From CBDCNH01 sp965219015 (lineage in GTDB: Bacteria; Pseudomonadota; Alphaproteobacteria; Rhodobacterales; Rhodobacteraceae): a stretch of 64,000 bases of DNA. The first letter of the stretch is position 1. Each line of letters opens with the position of its first letter. This document shows positions 56,782-64,000 of this stretch, in pieces. The stretch is from the NCBI GenBank assembly GCA_965219015.1, contig CBDCNH010000017.1:1-64000 (forward strand). The letters are read 5' to 3'. The translations under genes were made by a program, and so were the position numbers. The notes under the pieces were generated by a model. That model was not told the origin of the DNA, made no database searches, and saw nothing but the letters and a program-made list of their open reading frames with translations.

Positions 56782-56861
56782 TGCTGTACCTTCAAATCAC
56801 CGTGTTTGTTTTGGCGGTGGCAGTCCTTTTTACGATCAACATTCAACCTTGGAGCAAAAAG

Positions 56862-58223
56862 GTGAAACGCATTGCATTGCCGGGAGCGCTCGCGCTCCTG
56901 ACGGCATCGGCCGGGATGGCCCATGCCGACTTCGTCGGCGTCTTCCACAAGAACCTTCTCAGCGGCCCGAACGATCTCTTCGTCTTCGGCGCCGAGGGAA
57001 CGACGGGCACGATCACGGCGAACGGCACGGAGATGCCGTTCACCATCGACGCATCGGGGGTCTTCACGGACCTGTTCGGCGTCTCCGGGAACGAGATGAC
57101 GACGAGCGGCGACGTCAACGGGCTGTCGTTCTTCGTCCATTCCGATGACGCGATCAGCGGCATCGCCCTCAACCGCGCGCCGCAGACCACGGACCAGACG
57201 CTCCTTCTCGACACCGAAGGGCTTGGCACGGAGTACGTCGTGCTCACGACGCCCGGCGTCTTCGGCGACGGCGCGCAGATGTCCGTAACCGCGATCGCCG
57301 ACGACACCGAGGTGACGATCACCTCGCCGGTCGACATCGCGGGCCACGCCGCGGACACGCCGTTCACCGTCACGCTCGACAAGGGCCAGTCGGTGTTCTA
57401 CTCGTCCGGCGGCGGCAACGATCTCTCCGGCGCGCACATCAGCGCGACCAAGAACGTGGCCGTGTTCGGCGGCGACGAGTGTACGCAGGTGCCCGTCGGC
57501 ATCGTCGCTTGCGACCACCTCATCAGCCAGCAGTTCAGCACCGACAACTTCGACACGGATTTTCTCGTGGCCGGCAACTTCGGCGGCGGGACGGACGGCG
57601 ATCTCGTCCGCGTCATCGGCGCCACGGACAACACCAAGGTGTTCCTCGACGGCGTGCTGAAGGGCACCATCGACGCGGGCGAGGTTCTGCAGCTCGACAA
57701 CGTCACGAACGGACGGATCACGGCCTCCGAGCCGATCACCGTGGGCCAGTTCATCCGCGGCGAGGGCGGCACGCGAACCCTCGGCGACCCGGCGTTCGCG
57801 ATCATCCCGAGCGTGGACCAGCTCCTGAAATCCTACGCCTTCATCACCCCGGTGGGCGCCGACGCCTTCGTGCAGAATTTCATCAACGTCGCGATCTCGA
57901 TCGCCAACGCGCCGTCGCTCATCCTCGACGGCCTTTCGGTCGACACGTCAGGCTTCGCGTCGCTCGGCGGCTACCTCTTCGGCAACGTCGCCATCGAGCA
58001 GGGCAGCGGCACGATCTCGGCCGATGCCGCCTTCCTCGCCACCATCTCGGGCTTCTCGGACTTCGACAGCTACTTCAGCCCGATCGCCACGTCGTTCTCC
58101 CCCGGCGTCTCGCCCCCGCCCCCGCCGCCGCCGTCGGGCGTACCGCTCCCGGCGGGACTGCTGCTTCTCCTTCCCGCGCTGGCGGGGCTCGGCGCGCTCG
58201 GCCGGCGCCGCCGCCGGGACTGA
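56862..58223 (+). CDS. IgGFc-binding-like surface protein with VPLPA-CTERM tail
   Basis: Secreted protein of 453 aa. It starts at the GTG following TTGGAGCAAAAAG and has a signal peptide VKRIALPGALALLTASAGMA. The central region (about 130-340) resembles the IgGFc-binding N-terminal domain, with VTAIADDTEVTITSP, VTLDKGQSVFYSS, KNVAVFGGDECTQVPVG and CDHLISQ. A proline run (PPPPPPPSG) leads to VPLPA, a hydrophobic helix and RRRRR. Surface adhesion or matrix binding is a guess. A hairpin terminator candidate follows. Confidence 0.85.
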   Translation: MKRIALPGALALLTASAGMAHADFVGVFHKNLLSGPNDLFVFGAEGTTGTITANGTEMPFTIDASGVFTDLFGVSGNEMTTSGDVNGLSFFVHSDDAISGIALNRAPQTTDQTLLLDTEGLGTEYVVLTTPGVFGDGAQMSVTAIADDTEVTITSPVDIAGHAADTPFTVTLDKGQSVFYSSGGGNDLSGAHISATKNVAVFGGDECTQVPVGIVACDHLISQQFSTDNFDTDFLVAGNFGGGTDGDLVRVIGATDNTKVFLDGVLKGTIDAGEVLQLDNVTNGRITASEPITVGQFIRGEGGTRTLGDPAFAIIPSVDQLLKSYAFITPVGADAFVQNFINVAISIANAPSLILDGLSVDTSGFASLGGYLFGNVAIEQGSGTISADAAFLATISGFSDFDSYFSPIATSFSPGVSPPPPPPPSGVPLPAGLLLLLPALAGLGALGRRRRRD

Positions 58224-58243
58224 CGAACCGCACCGCGTCGGCT

Positions 58244-58263
58244 GGGCCTCCTCCGGGAGGCCC
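58244..58263 (+). terminator. Hairpin terminator candidate
   Basis: Perfect 8-bp stem GGGCCTCC / GGAGGCCC with a TCCG tetraloop, 20 bases after the stop of the VPLPA-CTERM gene and before coxS. Only TTCG follows, so the U-tract is poor, as is common at high GC. Confidence 0.5.
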
Positions 58264-58383
58264 TTCGCCGTTCGCTGCCGCACGGAAACGCAAGCGGCAG
58301 CGGTGTCGCACCGGCGAAAAAGTTCTGTTCCCACACCCGTCCCCGCGTGCTTAACTCTGGCGCAAAGCCGGGGGGGAGAGACG

Positions 58384-58866
58384 ATGGCGAAGGTCGCGAT
58401 GACCGTGAACGGTGCGTCCGTGACGGTCGAGGCTGAGGGGCGGACGCTCTTGGTGCAGGCGCTCCGCGAGGGGCTCGGGCTGACGGGCACGCACGTCGGC
58501 TGCGACACGTCGCAGTGCGGCGCCTGCGTCGTCCACGTCGACGGCCGCCCGGTCAAGGCGTGCTCGATCTTCGTGCAGGACATCGCGGGCGCAGAGGTCC
58601 GTACCATCGAAGGCATGGCCAGCGCCGACGGGTCGCTCTCGGTGATCCAGCAGGCGTTCCAGGACCACCACGGCCTGCAATGCGGCTTCTGCACGCCCGG
58701 CATGGTGATGGCGGCGGCGTCGCTCCTCGCGGAGAACCCGCGCCCGACGGACCCCGAGATCCGCGAGTACCTCAAAGGCAACATCTGCCGCTGCACCGGC
58801 TACCACAACATCGTTAAGGCGATCCTGGCCGCGAGCGGCCAGGACTTCGCCGTCGCGGCGGAATAG
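58384..58866 (+). CDS. coxS: Molybdenum hydroxylase [2Fe-2S] subunit (CoxS-like)
   Basis: Small subunit, 160 aa, carrying two [2Fe-2S] clusters that pass electrons from the Mo site to FAD. The plant-type cluster cysteines are Cys40, Cys45, Cys48 and Cys60 (HVGCDTSQCGACVVH, KACS). The second set is in LQCGFCTPGM and ICRCTGYHN. It is the first gene of a coxS-coxL-coxM operon in the order typical of form II enzymes. Confidence 0.93.
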   Translation: MAKVAMTVNGASVTVEAEGRTLLVQALREGLGLTGTHVGCDTSQCGACVVHVDGRPVKACSIFVQDIAGAEVRTIEGMASADGSLSVIQQAFQDHHGLQCGFCTPGMVMAAASLLAENPRPTDPEIREYLKGNICRCTGYHNIVKAILAASGQDFAVAAE

Positions 58867-58914
58867 GGCCACACCCATCGCGCGCCCGGAAGGGCCCTGT
58901 CGGGAGGACAGACC

Positions 58915-61305
58915 ATGCCGAAGGATACCATCGACAAGACCACCGGGATCGGCGCGCCCGTCAAGCGGCGCGAGGACGTGCGCTTTCTCACCGGAGCGGG
59001 GCGCTACACCGACGACATCGACCTGCGTGGCCAGGCGCATGCCTGCTTCGTGCGCTCCGAGGTCGCGCATGGCACCTTGAACGGCGTCGACACGGCCGCC
59101 GCGGCGGCGATGCCGGGCGTCATCCGCATCTTCACGGCCGCGGACTTCGCGGGCGTCGGCGGCATCCCTTGCGGCTGGCAGATCACCGACCGGCACGGCA
59201 AGCCGATGCTCGAGCCGAAGCACCCGGTGCTCGCCGAGGGCAAGGTGCGCCACGTCGGCGACCCGGTCGCGGTGGTCGTCGCCGAGACCTACGGGCAGGC
59301 GCGCGACGCGGCCGAGGCGGTCGTGCTCGACATCGCCGAACTTCCCGCCGTGATGGACATGAAGGCCGCCGTCGCGGGCGGGCCGCTCGTCCATGACGAG
59401 ATCGGCTCGAACCTCTGCTACGACTGGGGGCTGATGGAGGAGAACCGCGCCGCCGTCGACGCGGCGTTCGCGGGCGCGCATCACGTGACCTCGCTCGAGC
59501 TCGTCAACAACCGGCTCGTCCCGAACGCGATGGAGCCGCGCGTCGCGGTCGGCGACTACGACCGCTCGACGGGCGAGCACACGCTCTACACCACGAGCCA
59601 GAACCCGCACGTGATCCGCCTCCTGATGGGGGCGTTCGTGCTCGGCATCCCCGAGCACAAGCTGCGCGTCGTCGCCCCCGACGTGGGCGGCGGCTTCGGC
59701 TCGAAGATCTTCCACTACGCCGAGGAGGCGTTCTGCACCTTCGCCGCGAAGGCGCTGAACCGCCCGGTCAAATGGACCTGCCAGCGGTCCGAGAGCTTCG
59801 TCAGCGATGCCCACGGCCGCGACCACGTGACGAAGATCGAGCTTGCCCTCGACGCGGACGGCATGTTCCTCGCACTCCGCACCGACACCTACGCCAACAT
59901 GGGCGCCTATCTTTCGACCTTCGCGTCCTCGGTGCCGACGTGGCTGCACGGCATCCTGATGGCCGGGAACTACCGCACGCCGCTCATCTACGTGAACGTC
60001 AAGGCGGTGTTCACCAACACCGTGCCGGTGGACGCCTATCGCGGCGCCGGGCGGCCCGAGGCGACCTTCCAGCTCGAGCGCGTCATCGACGTGGCGGCCT
60101 ACGAGATGGGGATCGACCCGACGGACCTGCGGCGGCGCAACTTCGTCACCGAGTTTCCCTACCAGACGCCCGTGGCGGTCGCCTACGACACCGGCGATTA
60201 CGTGGCGACGCTCGACAAGCTCGTGGACATTGCGGGCGTCGCGGGCTTCGAGGCGCGCCGCGCCGACAGCGCCGCGCGCGGCAAGCTGCGCGGCCTCGGC
60301 GTGACCTGCTACATCGAGGCCTGCGGCATCGCGCCGTCGAACCTCGTCGGACAGCTCGGCGCGCGCGCGGGCCTCTACGAGAGCGCCACGGTCCGCGTGA
60401 ACGCCACGGGCTCGATCACCGTGATGACCGGCAGCCACAGCCACGGCCAGGGTCACGAGACCGCCTTCCCGCAGGTCATCGCCGAGATGATCGGCATCCC
60501 GGAGGACATGATCGACATCGTCCACGGCGATACCGCGCGCACGCCGATGGGGATGGGCACCTACGGCTCGCGCTCGATCGCGGTCGGAGGCTCGGCGATG
60601 GTCAAGGCGGCGGGCAAGGTGATCGCCAAGGCCAAGAAGATCGCAGCGCACCTTCTGGAGGCCGCCGATACCGACATCGAGCTGAAGGACGGCAAGTTCT
60701 CCGTCGCGGGCACCGACAAGTCGGTCGACTGGGCCGGCGTCACGCTCGCGGCCTACGTGCCGCACAACTACCCGCTCGCCGACCTCGAGCCGGGGCTCGA
60801 GGAGACCGCGTTCTACGATCCGTCGAACTTCACCTACCCCGCCGGCGCCTATGCCTGCGAGGTCGAGGTCGATCCCGAGACGGGAGGCGTCGCCATCGTG
60901 GGCTTCGCGGCGGCGGACGACTTCGGCACGATCATCAACCCGATGATCGTGGATGGCCAGGTCCACGGCGGCATCGCGCAGGGCGTGGGCCAGGCGCTCC
61001 TCGAGAACGCCACCTACGACGCCAGCGGGCAACTCGTCTCGGGCAGCTACATGGACTACGCGATGCCGCGCGCAGGCGACCTGCCGGCGTTCGTCGTGGA
61101 CCATTCGTGCCAGACGCCCTGCACGCACAACCCGCTCGGGGTGAAGGGGTGCGGCGAGGCGGGCGCGATCGGCTCGCCGCCCGCCGTCGTGAGCGCCGTG
61201 GTGGACGCGCTCCGCCGCGCCGGGCACGGCCACATCACCCATATCGACATGCCGCTCAGCCCCGCCCGGGTCTGGGCCGCGATGCAGGAGCCCGCGCATG
61301 TATGA
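58915..61305 (+). CDS. coxL: Molybdenum hydroxylase large subunit, form II CoxL-like
   Basis: Mo-cofactor subunit of 796 aa of the xanthine oxidase family. The active-site loop is AYRGAGR (residues 374-380), the form II signature, not the AYRCSFR of proven aerobic CO dehydrogenases. Mo-binding blocks PDVGGGFGSK and GVKGCGEAGAIGSP, with the catalytic Glu, are intact. GGGAGGA precedes the ATG. Form II enzymes act on CO poorly or not at all and may use other substrates, so the name is by family. Confidence 0.92.
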   Translation: MPKDTIDKTTGIGAPVKRREDVRFLTGAGRYTDDIDLRGQAHACFVRSEVAHGTLNGVDTAAAAAMPGVIRIFTAADFAGVGGIPCGWQITDRHGKPMLEPKHPVLAEGKVRHVGDPVAVVVAETYGQARDAAEAVVLDIAELPAVMDMKAAVAGGPLVHDEIGSNLCYDWGLMEENRAAVDAAFAGAHHVTSLELVNNRLVPNAMEPRVAVGDYDRSTGEHTLYTTSQNPHVIRLLMGAFVLGIPEHKLRVVAPDVGGGFGSKIFHYAEEAFCTFAAKALNRPVKWTCQRSESFVSDAHGRDHVTKIELALDADGMFLALRTDTYANMGAYLSTFASSVPTWLHGILMAGNYRTPLIYVNVKAVFTNTVPVDAYRGAGRPEATFQLERVIDVAAYEMGIDPTDLRRRNFVTEFPYQTPVAVAYDTGDYVATLDKLVDIAGVAGFEARRADSAARGKLRGLGVTCYIEACGIAPSNLVGQLGARAGLYESATVRVNATGSITVMTGSHSHGQGHETAFPQVIAEMIGIPEDMIDIVHGDTARTPMGMGTYGSRSIAVGGSAMVKAAGKVIAKAKKIAAHLLEAADTDIELKDGKFSVAGTDKSVDWAGVTLAAYVPHNYPLADLEPGLEETAFYDPSNFTYPAGAYACEVEVDPETGGVAIVGFAAADDFGTIINPMIVDGQVHGGIAQGVGQALLENATYDASGQLVSGSYMDYAMPRAGDLPAFVVDHSCQTPCTHNPLGVKGCGEAGAIGSPPAVVSAVVDALRRAGHGHITHIDMPLSPARVWAAMQEPAHV

Positions 61306-62089
61306 GTTCGAGTTCGTCCGCCCCGCCAGCATCGCCGACGCCGTCGCGGCGCTCGGCGCGGACGAGGCGCAGGCGCTTGCCGGCGGGCAGACGCTGATCC
61401 CGACGCTGAAGGCGCGGCTCGCGGCGCCGTCGGTGCTCGTCAGCCTCAACGGCGTGGCGGACTTCCGCGGCATCTCGCGCGACGCCGAGGGACGTATCGC
61501 GATCCGCGGCGGCACGACGCACGAGGCGGTCGCCGCGGGCGTGGCACGCGACTATCCCGGCCTCGCCTCGCTCGCCGCCCGCATCGGCGACCCCGCCGTG
61601 CGCGCGCGCGGCACCATCGGCGGCAGCCTCGCCAACAACGACCCCTCCGCCTGCTATCCCGCGGCTGTGCTCGGCTCCGGCGCCACCGTGGTGACGAACA
61701 CGCGCGAGATCGCCGCCGACGACTTCTTCGACGGCATGTTCACCACCGTGCTCGAGCCCGAAGAGCTCATCACCGAGGTGCGCTTCCCGGTGCCGCAGGC
61801 CTCGAACTACCAGAAGTTCGAGCAGCCCGCCTCGCGCTTCGCCCTCGTCGGCGTGTTCGTCGCGCGCTTTGCCGATCACGTCCGCGTCGCCGTCACCGGC
61901 GCCTCGGAGCGCGGCGTGTTCCGCTGGGCGGAGGCCGAGGCGGCGCTCGCGGAGGACTTCTCCGCCGCCGCCATGCGCGGTCTCGGCACGCCGGGGGACA
62001 GCATGATCGGTGACCTGCACGGCTCGCCCGCCTACCGCGCGCATCTCGTCCGCGTCCTGACCGGACGCGCCGCCGACGCCGCCACCTGA
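61298..62089 (+). CDS. coxM: Molybdenum hydroxylase FAD subunit (CoxM-like)
   Basis: FAD-binding subunit of 263 aa that passes electrons to the respiratory chain or another acceptor. The flavin motifs AGGQTLIPTLK and TIGGSLANNDPSACYP are clear, and the C-terminal CO_deh_flav_C domain is present. It overlaps coxL by 8 bases. No MoCo-insertion accessory genes (coxD, coxE, coxF) follow within the window. Confidence 0.93.
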   Translation: MYEFEFVRPASIADAVAALGADEAQALAGGQTLIPTLKARLAAPSVLVSLNGVADFRGISRDAEGRIAIRGGTTHEAVAAGVARDYPGLASLAARIGDPAVRARGTIGGSLANNDPSACYPAAVLGSGATVVTNTREIAADDFFDGMFTTVLEPEELITEVRFPVPQASNYQKFEQPASRFALVGVFVARFADHVRVAVTGASERGVFRWAEAEAALAEDFSAAAMRGLGTPGDSMIGDLHGSPAYRAHLVRVLTGRAADAAT

Positions 62090-62161
62090 CCGCGTGCCAC
62101 AGGCGGGCACGGCCCGCCGTGACGACGGTGCGAGGGTGACGAGGGTTGAGGTGGCGGGACG

Positions 62162-63112
62162 ATGACGGTGAGACGGCGTGTCCTGGGCGCGTTGACGGTC
62201 GCGGCGGCGCTGCTTGCGGCAGGCGCCGGCGCATCGACGCTCCTCCCCGTGCCGGGACAGGAGAGCCCGGCGTTCCATGATGCGGTCGACCGCTGGCTCG
62301 ACGGCCGGGAGGACACCGGGATCGAGGCGCTCGCGGGACTCGCCCGCGCCGGCAACACCGCGGCGCAGGTCTTGCTGGCGCTGATCGACAAGTCGCCCGA
62401 CCTGCAAGGCCCCTGGCTCGCAGCGTTGCCCCGCGACGGACGCATCGGCCTGATGCGCGCCGAGGGCGGCATGTCGGGCACGAGCTGGATGCGCGTCGCG
62501 GCAAAGACCTCGCCCCTCGCCCGCGCGTGGGTCCGGTTCTGGGACATCGATCCCGACCCCGGTCTCGTCGCCGAGTTCGCGGCCCTCGGCGAGGACCGCG
62601 CCGCGCGCGAGGCCGTCGTCGTCCTGGCGGCGCGACACGGGACTGCGAGCCTCGCGCGGATCAGACTGGAGCCGGGGTTCCCGCAGTCGATGCGCCGGAT
62701 CGCCGGCGCTACCCAGGGCGCCGGCGCGGATCGCTGGCAAACGGACGCGGACGTCCTCGCCTCCGGTGCCACACTTCCTCTCGCCGAACTCGACGCGTGG
62801 CTCGCGGCCGCCCCCGAGGCCGCTCCGCTCGCGGCCTTCTGCGCGGCACGCTGCCCGGCCGACACCGCAAGCTGCGGTCGCGCGCTCTACGGCGCGATGG
62901 AAGGGTTCCAGAGCATCGCCGTCTTCGGCTCGCCTGCCGCCACGCTGATCCCCGAAGATCGCTTCGCCGCGTCCGCGCGCGGCCAGGCCGCACTCCTTCG
63001 CCGCGTGCTCCTCGGCCGCAACATCCGCGGACGCGCGCTGATGGCCACCGACCTCGCCGCCCAGAGCGTCTGCCTCGCCGCCGCGCTGGAGGCGGCGGAC
63101 GCCGCCTACTGA
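62162..63112 (+). CDS. Secreted protein of unknown function
   Basis: A 316-aa protein with a clear signal peptide (about residues 1-25, MTVRRRVLGALTVAAALLAA). It is mostly helical, Ala-rich and has four cysteines in one region (FCAARCPADTASCGRAL) that could form disulfides. Stretches such as DTGIEALAGLARAGNTAAQV hint at Sel1/TPR-like helices, but I do not recognise a family. GAGGTGG lies before the ATG. It is convergent with infC, 2 bases apart. Confidence 0.75.
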   Translation: MTVRRRVLGALTVAAALLAAGAGASTLLPVPGQESPAFHDAVDRWLDGREDTGIEALAGLARAGNTAAQVLLALIDKSPDLQGPWLAALPRDGRIGLMRAEGGMSGTSWMRVAAKTSPLARAWVRFWDIDPDPGLVAEFAALGEDRAAREAVVVLAARHGTASLARIRLEPGFPQSMRRIAGATQGAGADRWQTDADVLASGATLPLAELDAWLAAAPEAAPLAAFCAARCPADTASCGRALYGAMEGFQSIAVFGSPAATLIPEDRFAASARGQAALLRRVLLGRNIRGRALMATDLAAQSVCLAAALEAADAAY

Positions 63113-63114
63113 GG

Positions 63115-63654
63115 CTACTTCGGCCCGATCATCATCACCATCTGCCGGCCCTCGAGGCGCGGCATGTTCTCGACCTTGCCGAGTTCGGCGACATCGCCCG
63201 CCACGCGGTTCAGAAGCTCCATCCCGAGCTGCTGGTGCGCCATCTCGCGGCCGCGGAAGCGCAGCGTGATCTTCACCTTGTCGCCGCCTTCGAGGAACTT
63301 GAAGACGTTCCGCATCTTCACGTCGTAATCATGGATGTCGGTCCCCGGACGGAACTTGATCTCCTTGATCTCGATGATGTGCTGCTTCTTGCGCGCCTCG
63401 GCCTCGCGCTTTTGCGTCTCGTACTTGAACTTGCCGAAATCCATGATCTTGCAGACCGGGGGCGCCGCGTTCGGCGAGATTTCCACCAGATCGAGCCCGG
63501 CCTGCTCGGCGAGACCCATCGCCTGCGAGGGCGTCACCACGCCGATGTTCTCGCCCTCCGCGCCGATGAGGCGGATCTCGGTGGCCCGGATGCGGTCGTT
63601 GACGCGGGGGCCGGTGTCGCGTTGCGGCGGGGCGTTGTGCGGTCTGCGGGCTAT
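63115..63654 (-). CDS. infC: Translation initiation factor IF-3 (ATA start)
   Basis: IF-3 binds the 30S subunit, blocks 50S joining and proofreads start codons. Reading upstream of the GTG pair at 63540 gives the expected N-terminus IARRPHNAPPQRDTGPRVND, then RIRATEIRLIGAEGENIG. This starts at an ATA codon (63654) with AAGGA 8 bases before it, for 179 aa in total. IF-3 commonly uses rare start codons so that it can repress its own synthesis. The C-terminal KVTLRFRGREMAHQ-type block (here KITLRFRGREMAHQ) is intact. Confidence 0.93.
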   Translation of the reverse strand: MARRPHNAPPQRDTGPRVNDRIRATEIRLIGAEGENIGVVTPSQAMGLAEQAGLDLVEISPNAAPPVCKIMDFGKFKYETQKREAEARKKQHIIEIKEIKFRPGTDIHDYDVKMRNVFKFLEGGDKVKITLRFRGREMAHQQLGMELLNRVAGDVAELGKVENMPRLEGRQMVMMIGPK

Positions 63655-63774
63655 GGTGAATGTCCTTGTGCCATTGCGGAGGTCGCGACAAAGTAATCGC
63701 TGGAGGGGTGCGTTTCAAGCGCATCCGGGGGAACCGCGGCCCCGCGGACGGAACCCGTGGGCGGATTGCCACGG

Positions 63775-63816
63775 GTCGCAAGAGTCGAGTCGCGAGAGTC
63801 GGGTCGCAAGAGGAAG
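63775..63816 (+). repeat. Three 14-bp tandem units before the last gene
   Basis: GTCGCAAGAGTCGA, GTCGCGAGAGTCGG and GTCGCAAGAGGAAG follow one another directly. The third unit provides the AGAGGAAG that looks like the ribosome site of the gene starting at 63825. Confidence 0.75.
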
Positions 63817-63824
63817 AGAACGCT

Positions 63825-64000
63825 ATGAACAGAAACGTCCTGATCGGCATGGCCGCGGTGGTCCTGCTGGCGCTCGGCGCGTACTTCTACACCGAGCAGC
63901 AACGCACCGCCGCTCGCGAGGCGCAGCAGGCCCAGATCGCCGCGGCACAGAAGGCCACCGAAGACGCCGCCGCGAAGGCCAAGGCCGATCAGGAAGCCGC
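63825..64000 (+). CDS. Membrane-anchored protein, 5' part only
   Basis: The first 58 codons are present and the gene runs off the window. MNRNVLIGMAAVVLLALGAY is a signal anchor. After it comes an Ala/Gln/Lys-rich helix (EAQQAQIAAAQKATEDAAAK) likely to be coiled. The family cannot be named from this much. It is divergent from infC (170 bases apart) and preceded by a short tandem repeat containing its ribosome site. Confidence 0.7.
   Translation, partial: MNRNVLIGMAAVVLLALGAYFYTEQQRTAAREAQQAQIAAAQKATEDAAAKAKADQEA

Noticed and set aside
56782..56861. Upstream extension of the IgGFc-like protein with a hydrophobic stretch (VLYLQITVFVLAVAVLF)
   Set aside because: The GTG at 56862 has a good ribosome site and already gives a complete signal peptide, so a second hydrophobic segment is unlikely.
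58351..61515. A 1054-codon minus-strand open frame opposite coxSL
   Set aside because: Same shadow pattern; coxS and coxL carry full catalytic motifs on the plus strand.

Overview
The window looks like about 64 kb of chromosome from a very GC-rich alphaproteobacterium of the Rhodobacterales type. Pointers are the gene-transfer-agent style holin/endolysin pair, several proteins with the VPLPA-CTERM tail, the zapA/coiled-coil/tkt/gap neighbourhood, a GTTC-N7-GTTC SOS box in front of uvrA, and a form II coxSLM operon. Because of the GC content almost every real gene has long open shadow frames on the other strand; those are left out. Most genes are housekeeping and are packed into short operons with TGATG, GTGA or 8-base stop/start overlaps. 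No CRISPR array, transposase or prophage structural gene was seen.

Layout. 1-5551 (minus): acyltransferase, murI, argC, ccmE, a two-gene endolysin/holin cassette, and the 5' part of ccmF. 5714-9469 (plus): LysR regulator, purL, bolA, grxD. 9466-10474 (minus): zapA and a coiled-coil partner. 10597-15262: tkt, a DoxX gene, a 47-aa membrane protein, gap, a non-coding or decayed stretch, and a DUF1127-like gene. 15250-22469 (minus): coaD, a CBS protein, a VPLPA-CTERM protein, SOS-controlled uvrA, an MFS transporter, lpdA. 22582-23828 holds two adjacent broken genes. 23938-30339 (minus): DUF924, MFS, queA, a large AsmA-like protein. 30428-34362 (plus): bcp, an M23 peptidase/bactofilin pair, a DHA2 transporter. 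34347-44362: prfB, a 14-bp tandem repeat tract, mrcA, an amidase, an aminotransferase, a DsbA-like gene, ispG and a RodZ-like gene. 44652-51570: M20 peptidase, PhyH oxygenase, VPLPA-CTERM esterase, tRNA-Asp, a TRAP transporter and tRNA-Val. 51667-54884: sufT, an acetyltransferase, an A-type Fe-S carrier, tpiA and a P450. 54878-58223: a LysR gene with an apparent CTG start, a divergent aldo/keto reductase, and an IgGFc-binding-like VPLPA-CTERM protein. 58384-64000: coxSLM, a secreted unknown, infC with an ATA start, and the beginning of a membrane-anchored protein.

How the genes fit together. Envelope and division functions dominate: PBP1a, amidase, M23/bactofilin, RodZ, ZapA with its partner, MurI and AsmA. 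Fe-S and redox maturation is a second theme (BolA/Grx, SufT/A-type carrier, CcmE/F, DsbA-like). Central carbon metabolism is represented by tkt, gap, tpiA and lpdA. Four VPLPA-CTERM proteins, one of them frameshifted, imply an exosortase encoded elsewhere.

No clearly new multi-gene system was found. The points most worth a second look are the lysis cassette nested between ccmE and ccmF with a CtrA-like half-site in its 57-bp leader, the stop/start relay created by a 17-bp duplication between dctQ and dctM, a hairpin covering part of the sufT Shine-Dalgarno, the CTG-start LysR gene, the ATA-start infC, and the 14-bp repeat tract between mrcA and prfB.
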